Shown here: positions 41,573 to 49,558 of the stretch, one piece after another | Position numbering within the stretch: the stretch's first letter is position 1 | Layout: each line of letters begins with the position of its first letter | Source of the DNA: Komagataeibacter rhaeticus | Lineage (GTDB): Bacteria; Pseudomonadota; Alphaproteobacteria; Acetobacterales; Acetobacteraceae | Direction of reading: 5' to 3' | Assembly (NCBI RefSeq): GCF_003207855.1 | Contig: NZ_NKTZ01000005.1 | Coordinates: 62,001 to 126,000 of the forward strand | DNA length: 64,000 nucleotides | Position numbers and translations under genes: made by a program | Notes under the pieces: model-generated | Database searches by the model: none | What the model saw: only the letters and a program-made list of their open reading frames with translations | What the model was told of the DNA's origin: nothing

Positions 41573-43045
41573 TTAGGGCATTCCGACCATTTTCTTGACC
41601 ATGTCAGCCAGGCCTTCACGGTCGAACTCGCGATACAGGCGGTCACGCAGACGGGGTGCGGGGCTGGAATTGACATTTTCAAACAGGGCGACACGACCGG
41701 CAAGGGAACTGGACGTCAGATCCCAGATGAAGTTCATGAGCATTTCCTTTACTTCACCGCTCACGCCATGGCCGGGCAGCAGTTCGGCCAGACGGTGGCC
41801 GATATCGGGATTGTCAAACGCCGCCTTACCAAAGCGCATGACAAGCCCCTGGCCGCACAGTTCCTGCAGCACATGGATGATGCGGGGGTAGTTCTGGATG
41901 GAATACAGCCGCCCCGCCGTAAGCAGGCACACATCGGGGCCCATCACTTCGCCTATGGTCGGCTTGCCGCGCGCTTCTGCGGCGTAAATGAAGGCCCGCA
42001 GCGTCTGGGCATATTCAATCAGTTCGCCCAGCATGCCCTGCACGGCGGGAATATGGCCCGTGCCCAGCACATCGAGCACCAGATGACCACACCCGACAAA
42101 AATCTCGGCCTTGACCGCCAGGCGGGTCAGGACATGCCAGTGTGCCCAGTTACAGACAGGCCCGTAATAATTGACCAGGGTGGGATCGCCCAGGTTGAAG
42201 ATACGATCCTTGGGCACGAACACGTTGTCGAACATGATCAGCTGATCGGCTTCCTCGCCATGGCAGGTGATCGGGTGATCGAACGGATTGGCGCCGGGGT
42301 TGGACAGCATCTCACGCGAGACCATCCGGATCCCGTCCGATGCGACAGGCACCGAACCCCAGATGCAGGCTTCCGGCGGGGTGCCACCGTAGGCGAGGTT
42401 GGTAAAGAAAATCTCGTTGGACTGCGCGGCGATGGAGCCAACGGATTTCGCACCACTGACACGCACGCCATCACGCTCGACACTGACCACCTTCAACAGG
42501 GAAACCGCGGCAGCATAACCCGAAGACCGGTCATTCTGCGGGCCAGTTAGGCTTTCGGCTGCCGTCAGGTTGGTATTGCGCCCCAACTCGACAAAGCGTT
42601 CGATATTTTCAGCAAAGTCGGGCTGGCAGACGTCAAAGCTGGACTTCTTGTCGCGGAACATCGGCAGATAGGCCAGCAGGCCAACAGCAATGGTCGGCGC
42701 CAGATCGGGCGGACGGCCAAAGGTGCCAACAGTCTTGCGGCTGGTATATTCGATCATCCGCCGACGGTCGGCCAGGTCCTCTTTCGTGCGGGGCACCTGC
42801 CACGCGCGGCTGGCCTGCCGGTTGGCGGATACATCGAAATAGGTGGTATCTTCCTGTGTTTCCGGGCGGAACTGGTCATCGAACATGCTGGCCATCAGGT
42901 CGATGCCGGCGTTCAGGGCCGGCTCATCCGTTACCTTGTCCAGCAGGCGGCCATTGACCCATACCTTGCGCCCGTCATCCAGGGATTTCTTGAAGGCTTC
43001 ACCCGTGCGCAGTGCCGGCGGGTTGGGAGATTTCATGTCATTCAT
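41573..43045 (-). CDS. HpaB-family flavin-dependent monooxygenase
   Basis: The 490-residue oxygenase component of a two-component system (4-hydroxyphenylacetate 3-hydroxylase family) has features such as YTSRKTVGTFGRPPDLAPT, HPITCHGEEADQLIMFDNVFVPKDRIF and a helical C-terminal domain. It uses reduced flavin supplied by a reductase, here probably the gene at 35672. Family members hydroxylate phenol-type rings ortho or, in the chlorophenol enzymes TftD/TcpA, para to the hydroxyl. A 3-hydroxypyridine is a plausible substrate in this operon. It follows the permease by 30 bases. Confidence 0.9.
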   Translation of the reverse strand: MNDMKSPNPPALRTGEAFKKSLDDGRKVWVNGRLLDKVTDEPALNAGIDLMASMFDDQFRPETQEDTTYFDVSANRQASRAWQVPRTKEDLADRRRMIEYTSRKTVGTFGRPPDLAPTIAVGLLAYLPMFRDKKSSFDVCQPDFAENIERFVELGRNTNLTAAESLTGPQNDRSSGYAAAVSLLKVVSVERDGVRVSGAKSVGSIAAQSNEIFFTNLAYGGTPPEACIWGSVPVASDGIRMVSREMLSNPGANPFDHPITCHGEEADQLIMFDNVFVPKDRIFNLGDPTLVNYYGPVCNWAHWHVLTRLAVKAEIFVGCGHLVLDVLGTGHIPAVQGMLGELIEYAQTLRAFIYAAEARGKPTIGEVMGPDVCLLTAGRLYSIQNYPRIIHVLQELCGQGLVMRFGKAAFDNPDIGHRLAELLPGHGVSGEVKEMLMNFIWDLTSSSLAGRVALFENVNSSPAPRLRDRLYREFDREGLADMVKKMVGMP

Positions 43046-43075
43046 GAGAAACTGGCTCCGTTTGTTTGGTTTTTA

Positions 43076-44506
43076 TCAGTAATTTTTTACTATGGAATTT
43101 CTTTTAATAAATATACTTGAAAATAAATATATAATACCACCAGATAATGCCGAAACTATAAAACTAATGTCAATATTATTTGTGAACTTTGAGAAGTAAC
43201 CAACAAAAATACTGTTATTCGAAAAAGGTATGCCAAACAGTATTCCAAGTGCCCATGCAAATACCGCAGGTAAATTGTAACCATTGACATACCAGTACGA
43301 TCGGCCGCTGACCGGTCCGGGTGAACGGATGGCAGGCACGTCAAACCAGCCGCGCGCATGGAAATACCCAATAATGTTTATGGTAATCCACGGTGTTACA
43401 AGCATTGTCACGATGGAACACAAGGCCATGATACTGTCTGACATCTTCATGATGACCAGACCGACATATCCCAGGGCTATGCCAAGCGTGCCGAACAGAT
43501 ACGCGACATTGACCCGGCGCCATTTATGAAGAATGGCATTGAGATTCAGGACACCATTATAGACCACCATTGCCCCGTTACATGTATTGGCCGCAACCGC
43601 AATAATGGTGACAGGCAGAATAAGGATGGAAGGAAGACTGCCCACCATCTGCTGTGTCACGTCAAAGGGATCGGTCACACGCAACCCGATCACCATCCCT
43701 GATGACAGGGCAAGCATACAACCCGCTATCATGCCAAACGCCGTCCACATGAACAGTTTGAACGATGGCGTACTGGCAGGCATGTACCGGGTATAATCCC
43801 CTGCAAACGGTGCATAGGATATGGCATTGGCCAGGAAATAGGATGCCGAGAGAACCCACAATGCTGCCGGGTTGGCTGTCTTGTGCACACCAGCGGGATC
43901 AAAATGACCTGTAGGATGCATGATCACACAGACCAGAATCAGGGCGATGATCGCGATACCTGAAAAGGAGACGAGCTTTTCATAAAATACGATTGTCGCA
44001 TGGCCAAGAAGGGCCACGACAACAACAAGTATTCCACATGTCAGGATTGAAAAGACCATCCAGCCCGGGGTTTCAGGCACATGCATCATAATATTGAGTA
44101 TTTTCAGGAACTGGGGCGCGCCAACCCATAACCCCATGGCGAAATAACCCAGATCGATCATCTGTATGATGACTGACCCGACATAGCGCCCGCGCGCCCC
44201 AAAAAAGGCCATGCTGGTCATGACGGAGTTGGCGCCTGTTTTCTGCCCCATCATGGCCATGCCACCAACGGCACAGGCCCCCAGCACGGTCCCGACCAGA
44301 ATGGCCGAGAATGCGCCCAGAACTGACAGCCCCATGGCAATCGGCATGGCGCCGACCAGCAGGGAAGCATAATTCATCTGGCTGCCAAAAAAGATCAGTG
44401 CCAGTTCGCTTGGGCGACCGTGGCGTTCATTTTCAGGAATGGGGGCCGCACCATGCGTTTCGATGTGGCCGATACCATCTGTTGCCGCCCAGTTTGCCGC
44501 CGTCAT
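43076..44506 (-). CDS. NCS1-family permease (purine/cytosine/vitamin type)
   Basis: The 476-residue membrane protein has 12 predicted helices and NCS1 motifs such as LALIFFGSQMNY at the first helix and SYAPFAGDYTRYMP in the middle. NCS1 carriers import nucleobases, hydantoins, thiamine and, in yeast Tpn1, vitamin B6. ATG 44506 has GGAG eight bases upstream. It is the first gene of the eight-gene operon that ends with the flavin reductase, so it should import the pathway substrate. Confidence 0.9.
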   Translation of the reverse strand: MTAANWAATDGIGHIETHGAAPIPENERHGRPSELALIFFGSQMNYASLLVGAMPIAMGLSVLGAFSAILVGTVLGACAVGGMAMMGQKTGANSVMTSMAFFGARGRYVGSVIIQMIDLGYFAMGLWVGAPQFLKILNIMMHVPETPGWMVFSILTCGILVVVVALLGHATIVFYEKLVSFSGIAIIALILVCVIMHPTGHFDPAGVHKTANPAALWVLSASYFLANAISYAPFAGDYTRYMPASTPSFKLFMWTAFGMIAGCMLALSSGMVIGLRVTDPFDVTQQMVGSLPSILILPVTIIAVAANTCNGAMVVYNGVLNLNAILHKWRRVNVAYLFGTLGIALGYVGLVIMKMSDSIMALCSIVTMLVTPWITINIIGYFHARGWFDVPAIRSPGPVSGRSYWYVNGYNLPAVFAWALGILFGIPFSNNSIFVGYFSKFTNNIDISFIVSALSGGIIYLFSSIFIKRNSIVKNY

Positions 44507-44569
44507 GGTCAATCTCCCACAAGGCCAAAATCACTTGGCGATGTCTTATCAGGATGATGCGATCACACT

Positions 44570-44589
44570 AAAGGTGTTATGATAACTTT
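44570..44589. promoter_or_regulatory. candidate operator upstream of the permease operon
   Basis: The 20-base imperfect palindrome AAAGGTGTTATGATAACTTT lies 64 bases upstream of the permease ATG. The same motif, with perfect arms, lies upstream of the MFS gene at 48466. A second short inverted repeat, AACTTT-GTC-AAAGTT, overlaps it at 44584-44598. It is a likely binding site for the GntR regulator, though this is not shown. Confidence 0.5.
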
Positions 44590-44695
44590 GTCAAAGTTTC
44601 TTTATCGAAACATAATTATTTTTATTTGGTGCTGCTTCATGTCCGCCTGAAAACGGACATGAGCCTGACCATGTCTTTATTTTTAATAAGCCGTA

Positions 44696-45571
44696 TCAGG
44701 ACTGAACCAGATTATTGAGTCGGTTCATGATCCCATCAGGTAGTGTAATGCGCGCGGCATCCATGTTCTCCCGCAGGTGCCCAAGCGATGCCGTGCCGGG
44801 AATGGGCAGGATGCAGCGTGAAAACTGGAGTAGCCAGGCCAGGCTGAGTTGGTGGACCGAGATGCCCATCTCTGCCGCACACGACTCAAGCTCCCGGGAG
44901 GAATGGGGATGGATCCCGCCCCCCAGGGGGAAGAACGGCACAAACCCCATGTCATGCCGCGCACACAGGGCAACCAGCGCATCATCCTCACGGTGCAGGA
45001 TGCCATAATGGTTCTGCACACAGGCAATTGGCGTAAGCGCCATTGCCTGTTCCACCATATCCAGCGTTACGTGGCTCAGGCCCAGATGCCTGATAAGCCC
45101 CTTCTCACGCAGGCGCATGAGCGCGGTAAGCGGGGCTTCGATGGGCACGCCGCCTGGGCGGTGCGGATCGGCATCATTCACGATCCGCAGGTTGACCAGG
45201 TCAAGGCAATCCAGCTTCAACCGACGCAGGTTATCATGGACAGCCTGTTCCAGTTCCGCAGCGGAAAGGGCGGAAGGCCAGGACTTGTCCGCCCCACGCC
45301 GTGCACCCACCTTGGTTACGATCACCAGGTCATCCGGGTAGGGATAGAGGGCTTCGCGAATGATTTCGTTTACGACATGCGGACCGTAGAAATCACTGGT
45401 ATCAATATGATTGACACCCAGATCCACAGCCTCCCGCAGCACCTTTACCGCATTGCCCCGATCCGCAGGTTCCCCCCATACGCCGGGTCCGCACAGGCGC
45501 ATTGCACCATAACCCATCCTACGCACGGGAAGGTCGCCCCCCAGTAGGAAAGTCGTCTCTTTATTGTTCAT
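44696..45571 (-). CDS. aldo/keto reductase, PdxI (YdbC)-like pyridoxal reductase
   Basis: This 291-residue AKR barrel protein shares the distinctive pattern of E. coli YdbC, reported as the pyridoxal reductase PdxI: YGAMRLCGPGVWG, LREAVDLGVNHIDTSDFYGP, PFFPLGGG and IPGTASLGHLRENM. The catalytic residues Asp57, Tyr62 and Lys87 are present. The usual fourth His is Arg129 (VNLRIVND), as in YdbC. It follows the pyridoxamine-pyruvate aminotransferase by 61 bases, which supports a vitamin B6 role. It would interconvert pyridoxal and pyridoxine using NADPH. Confidence 0.8.
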   Translation of the reverse strand: MNNKETTFLLGGDLPVRRMGYGAMRLCGPGVWGEPADRGNAVKVLREAVDLGVNHIDTSDFYGPHVVNEIIREALYPYPDDLVIVTKVGARRGADKSWPSALSAAELEQAVHDNLRRLKLDCLDLVNLRIVNDADPHRPGGVPIEAPLTALMRLREKGLIRHLGLSHVTLDMVEQAMALTPIACVQNHYGILHREDDALVALCARHDMGFVPFFPLGGGIHPHSSRELESCAAEMGISVHQLSLAWLLQFSRCILPIPGTASLGHLRENMDAARITLPDGIMNRLNNLVQS

Positions 45572-45632
45572 GGCGGCTTCTTCGCTTCCGTATCGAGAAT
45601 GTTCCTGTCAGGTCATGATGCAATCGGGTTTT

Positions 45633-46820
45633 TTACTGCCTGATTACGGAAAGTGCGGCGGCACAGGCGGCACCTGCATCGACATCCACTCCAAGTTCGC
45701 CCAGCGCCCCGCATAATGCGGCCAGACCTGCCACAGCATAGATGGGCTGTGCCGTTGGCCCCATGTGACCGATACGGATGACCCGGCCCTTCGTCTCTCC
45801 CCGACCGATGGAGAAAATGACCCCGTACCGCCTGCGCGCCACTTCCAGCACATCGGTATCCGTTACCGTTTGCGGCAGGCGCACGACCGTAGTGGTGGGA
45901 GAGGCAATGGAATCATGCGCCGCCCAGATTTCCAGACCGGCCGCCTTGATCCCCGCGCGGCATGCCCGTGCGGTCAGGTCGTGACGCGCCCATACCGCCT
46001 GCGGCCCTTCTTCCAGATAACGGTCAAGACCTGCGTCCAGCGCGTTGATTTCAGAGACGGACGGCGTGTATGGAAAAGGCTGACCGGCCTTCCATGCGTG
46101 CTCCCAGTCCAGAATGCTGAGTACGGAATCACGCGGGGCGGTGGGGTTGGCATGCATCTTTTTCCATGCCCGTTCACTCACCCCCAGAATGGTCAGGCCC
46201 GGGGGACAGCCCATGCATTTATTGGGTCCGGTCACGAACATATCGACACAGCAGGGCTCTGGCATGATGTCCATGCCCGCAAAGGAAGAAACCGCATCCA
46301 CTACAAACAGGGCGCCATGTTCGCGCACGGCCTGCCCGATCGCGGCGACCGGGTTTATGGTGCCCGAAGGGGTATCGTGATGACAGATCGACACGACCGA
46401 TATGTCAGGACGGCTAGCAAGCATCTGCCTTACTTTTTCGACATCAATGACTTCATTGAACGGCGTGCGCAGTTCAAGCAGTTCGCCACAATGGGGGCGG
46501 ACCCATTCACCGAACCCGTCACCATATGCGCCCGAAACCAAATTGAGAACGATATCCGCCTTGTTGAAGAAAGAGGCCGCAACAGCCTGCAGGCCCAGCA
46601 CCGGTTCGCCCTGCAGGATGACGGGAACCGTCTTTGTCTCCAGCGCTTTCTGCAGCTTGAGGCACACGTTCTCGTAAAAATGCTGGAATGCCGGATCGTA
46701 ATCATAAAGTACCGTACGCGACAGGGCGCGCAGCACTTCGGGGTACGCATCCACCGGGCCGGTGGTCAGTGTCATGATGCTCTGGCGTGCCAGCGGCAGA
46801 TCGCATGAAGAAGGTGTCAC
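45633..46820 (-). CDS. pyridoxamine-pyruvate aminotransferase
   Basis: The 395-residue protein matches the Mesorhizobium loti enzyme that transfers the amino group of pyridoxamine to pyruvate, giving pyridoxal and alanine, the entry of pyridoxamine into B6 degradation. Shared stretches include TGPVDAYPEVLRALSRTVLYDY, GEPVLG, CHHDTPSGTINP, VTGPNKC (expected Lys201) and IGHMGPTAQPIYA. It is a fold-type I class V enzyme that uses pyridoxamine as a substrate instead of bound PLP. The start is GTG 46820 with AGGAG upstream. An alanine-glyoxylate aminotransferase annotation is the likely automatic alternative. Confidence 0.85.
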   Translation of the reverse strand: MTPSSCDLPLARQSIMTLTTGPVDAYPEVLRALSRTVLYDYDPAFQHFYENVCLKLQKALETKTVPVILQGEPVLGLQAVAASFFNKADIVLNLVSGAYGDGFGEWVRPHCGELLELRTPFNEVIDVEKVRQMLASRPDISVVSICHHDTPSGTINPVAAIGQAVREHGALFVVDAVSSFAGMDIMPEPCCVDMFVTGPNKCMGCPPGLTILGVSERAWKKMHANPTAPRDSVLSILDWEHAWKAGQPFPYTPSVSEINALDAGLDRYLEEGPQAVWARHDLTARACRAGIKAAGLEIWAAHDSIASPTTTVVRLPQTVTDTDVLEVARRRYGVIFSIGRGETKGRVIRIGHMGPTAQPIYAVAGLAALCGALGELGVDVDAGAACAAALSVIRQ

Positions 46821-46888
46821 TGTCTTTCATCTCCTGTTCAGGATGGCGTGCATCACGGCCATATATTATCAATAAAAAACCCGATTTT

Positions 46889-46908
46889 TTGTTACTATAT
46901 AGCAACAA
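46889..46908. promoter_or_regulatory. palindrome upstream of the aminotransferase
   Basis: TTGTTACTATATAGCAACAA is a palindrome with one mismatched pair, 68 bases before the aminotransferase start and 7 bases after the MFS stop. It differs from the AAAGGT-type repeats, so it may serve another regulator or be part of the promoter. Confidence 0.4.
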
Positions 46909-46915
46909 TATGGAT

Positions 46916-48379
46916 TTACTTTTTCCCTTCGACGGTCCTGCTCAGCACCCTGCCACGGGGACGCCATCCACTCGTATGGGCCCCGTCTTCCTGCCTGAGC
47001 TGCAGGAAGCCTGCCATACCAAGCAGCACCAGAGAGGCACTGCCGTACAGGGCGGTCCTGAAATCACTCATGTCCGGGTGCGCGCCACGGGCCATCAGGT
47101 TGAGCATGGCCGCACTCAGGGCAACGCCCAGACCGGTTGACAGCTGCTGGGCCATGCCAATGAGCCCCGTGCTGCGGCTCAGCCGGTCAGCCGGGATATC
47201 AACAAAGGAAATGGTATTAAGATTGGTAAACTGCAGGGCGCGCGATATACCAAATATGATAACAGCCAGCACAAACTTCCATTGTGCCCCGATACCATCC
47301 ATCAAGGTAAAAGGCAGGATCGTCATGGCACCGACCAGGCTGTTAAAGGCCAGTACCGTCCTGAACCCCAGAAGCCGCAGCAGCCAGCTTGAGAGAGGAC
47401 GGACAATAACGGCCCCAAAACTTGCGGCAAAGACCAGCAGGCCTGTCCGGAATGGTGTAAAGCCGAATTGCAGCTGAAGAAGAAGTGCAAGCAGAAACGG
47501 AATACTACTGAACCCCATACGGCTCAGGCTACCGGCCAGCACACCGATGCGGAATGTGCGGATGGACATCAACCCCATGTCCAGCGCAGGGAAACGGGCC
47601 CCGATCGACCGCCGGCTGTACAAAAAAGTGACTGCCAGACCACCTGCAAGTAGCATCCCCCCCCAGGCCATGCTACTGCGCCGCCCCAGCAGTTCGGTAC
47701 CAATCTGCAGCAGAAGCATGCCCGCGGCACAGATGATGAAGCCGATCCAGTCAAACGGTGCAGGCATCCTGCGCATCTCGGGACGGACACGCCACAACGT
47801 AAGCAGGATGCCGCCAACCCCGATAGGCACGTTGACCAGGAAGATCCAGCGCCAATTTGTGTACTGCACCAGAAAACCACCCAGCACAGGCCCCATCAAC
47901 GGTCCGATCACGACCGGTACGGACATGTAGGTCATTGTCTTGACCAGTTCACTACGCTCAAAGGAGCTGAGCAGGATAAGGCGGCCCACAGGTGTCATCA
48001 GCGCGCCCCCGAACCCCTGCACCATACGCATCAGGCTGAGGCTGAGGGGGCCGTTACTACAGGCGCACAGGATCGATCCGACCGTAAAAACAAGCAGCGC
48101 CGCCATATAGACCTCGCGCTTGCCCCAGCGCTCTGCCGCCCATCCGCTCATTGGCATGAAAACGGCAAGACTAAGCAGATAGGACGTAACGGCAATATTC
48201 AGGCTAACAGCTGTGGTGTGAAAATTATCCGCCATTTTTGGCAGCGCTGTAATGACAATTGTCGTATCCAGCTGCTCCATCATAAAGCTGATCGCCACGA
48301 TAAACGGTATCAGCACCCGGTCTACTGCATTATACTTGGGCACCCGAGACGTTACATCTGCCTGTATGCTCTTGATCAT
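46916..48379 (-). CDS. MFS transporter, DHA2 (14-helix) family
   Basis: The 487-residue membrane protein has about 14 helices and the DHA2 motif LDTTIVITALPKM in helix 1, then GWAAERWGKREVY and a motif C-like GPLMGPVLGGFL. Such carriers export drugs or metabolites by proton antiport. ATG 48379 is chosen over 48445 because AGGCAGG lies four bases upstream. It precedes the aminotransferase on the same strand, and its promoter carries the same palindrome as the permease operon. It may export a toxic pathway intermediate. Confidence 0.88.
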   Translation of the reverse strand: MIKSIQADVTSRVPKYNAVDRVLIPFIVAISFMMEQLDTTIVITALPKMADNFHTTAVSLNIAVTSYLLSLAVFMPMSGWAAERWGKREVYMAALLVFTVGSILCACSNGPLSLSLMRMVQGFGGALMTPVGRLILLSSFERSELVKTMTYMSVPVVIGPLMGPVLGGFLVQYTNWRWIFLVNVPIGVGGILLTLWRVRPEMRRMPAPFDWIGFIICAAGMLLLQIGTELLGRRSSMAWGGMLLAGGLAVTFLYSRRSIGARFPALDMGLMSIRTFRIGVLAGSLSRMGFSSIPFLLALLLQLQFGFTPFRTGLLVFAASFGAVIVRPLSSWLLRLLGFRTVLAFNSLVGAMTILPFTLMDGIGAQWKFVLAVIIFGISRALQFTNLNTISFVDIPADRLSRSTGLIGMAQQLSTGLGVALSAAMLNLMARGAHPDMSDFRTALYGSASLVLLGMAGFLQLRQEDGAHTSGWRPRGRVLSRTVEGKK

Positions 48380-48465
48380 ATACCTGCCTTTGCAGCTATG
48401 CCGTATAGAGCGCACCGACCTTCTGGGCGCCAGCATCAGGATCATGTCATGAAAGAAATGATCTT

Positions 48466-48487
48466 AAAAGGTGTCATTATACCTTTT
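48466..48487. promoter_or_regulatory. candidate operator upstream of the MFS gene
   Basis: Perfect inverted arms AAAAGGT (48466-48472) and ACCTTTT (48481-48487) flank an 8-base spacer, 86 bases upstream of the MFS start. The core AAAGGTGTxAT matches the repeat at 44570-44589. Confidence 0.5.
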
Positions 48488-48654
48488 TGACGAATTTAAT
48501 TTTTAAATCCTGACCATAAAGACAGATATTTACATAAATATCATATTAACTTTATGATTTATAATATAAATATCAATGAATGAAATAAATAAAATATGGT
48601 CGTCCGCAAAGTGATTGCACATGTCATATTATGTTGTCATGATGCCCGCGCACC

Positions 48655-49131
48655 ATGAATGAGCGCCATATTATGTGCCAGTCGCGTTTAGCTGTTGAAC
48701 TCGCCATCTCCTCCAACCTGTCAGGCGGGCAGGATAAGGCCATTCTTGATATCCTGGTCCAGGATGCGCGTGACAAGATTGGCAGTATAGATAATCGTGA
48801 TTTCTCGATCGTTGTACGCGCCACACAGGACGGCACTGTATTGGGGGGGTTGATTGCCCAGTCACGCTGGGGTGGCTTCCACATTATCCTGCTTGCCCTT
48901 GACCCGAAACTTCAGGGACATGGAACAGGCAAACAACTGATTACCATTGCGGAAGAAGAAGCCCGACGCCGTAACTGCCACCATATATGGCTTGATACCT
49001 ATGAATTTCAGGCCAAGGCTTTCTACCAGAAAATGGGATTTGAAATATTCGGGCAGATAGATGGCCCTGCACCCGTCTATCCGCGCTATTTCATGCAGAA
49101 AAAACTGAGGAACACTGTTTCTCCCCTCTAG
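48655..49131 (+). CDS. GNAT-family N-acetyltransferase
   Basis: The 158-residue protein has the acetyl-CoA pyrophosphate loop LDPKLQGHGTGKQLI (about 93-107), HHIWLDTYEFQAKAFYQKMGFE in the C-terminal half and a closing strand. It would transfer acetyl from acetyl-CoA to an amine, but the acceptor is unknown. It is divergent from the MFS gene, with 275 AT-rich bases between them that should hold both promoters. ATG 48673 is an alternative start. It is the last gene of the island before the right att copy. Confidence 0.85.
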   Translation: MNERHIMCQSRLAVELAISSNLSGGQDKAILDILVQDARDKIGSIDNRDFSIVVRATQDGTVLGGLIAQSRWGGFHIILLALDPKLQGHGTGKQLITIAEEEARRRNCHHIWLDTYEFQAKAFYQKMGFEIFGQIDGPAPVYPRYFMQKKLRNTVSPL

Positions 49132-49262
49132 TTGCTACAAACTCACTGTTGACCCATGATTCTGCCCGTGTGATACATATGTGTGTCACATGGTTGAAAA
49201 CCCTAGATATGGTGGTTTTTCTGCTTGAAAAATCAGCATGTTGTATATTGATTGCCAGAAAG

Positions 49263-49420
49263 TCCCGTACGGAACGCCAGCGACTTTACCGCAGTTTCCT
49301 GCAGGTCTTGGCTGATTACAGGCACTTTCCTGATTTCCAGTATGCCCGGCCTTGCGCCAGACGGGTTTCCGTCGCTCACGGATGGCTCAGTGATATCAGG
49401 GCTTCCCATGAATGAATCAC
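49263..49420 (+). repeat. attachment-site repeat, right copy
   Basis: This segment repeats 28850-29018: the tRNA-Glu 3' end (with one change, GGGAC to GGAAC), the leader and the integrase start region. It differs from the left copy by a short deletion near 49346 and scattered substitutions. It marks the right end of the 20.4 kb island and the left end of a second element. Confidence 0.88.
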
Positions 49421-49555
49421 GCGGAAGACACGGTCCATCCCATCACGGGCAGACCGCCGCAAGGCATCTGACGGTCTGGTTGAAAGAACGGCTGCGCGGA
49501 AAACCCAGACCCGGAAGGCACAGGCAGGCATGTCGCCACGTCCGCGTGGCGATGT
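49408..49555 (+). pseudogene. second integrase 5' remnant
   Basis: After the right att copy, ATGAATGAATCACGC and CCATCACGGGCAGACCGCC follow the first integrase gene (29006 on) at the DNA level, then similarity fades. The frame runs into the 3' end of hsdR, so only about the first 40-50 codons of a second integrase are left. Confidence 0.6.
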
Positions 49556-49558
49556 CGC

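Noticed and set aside
49165-49192. TGTGA and TCACA boxes suggesting a CRP site
   Set aside because: The spacer is 12 bases, not 6, and no gene start lies downstream.
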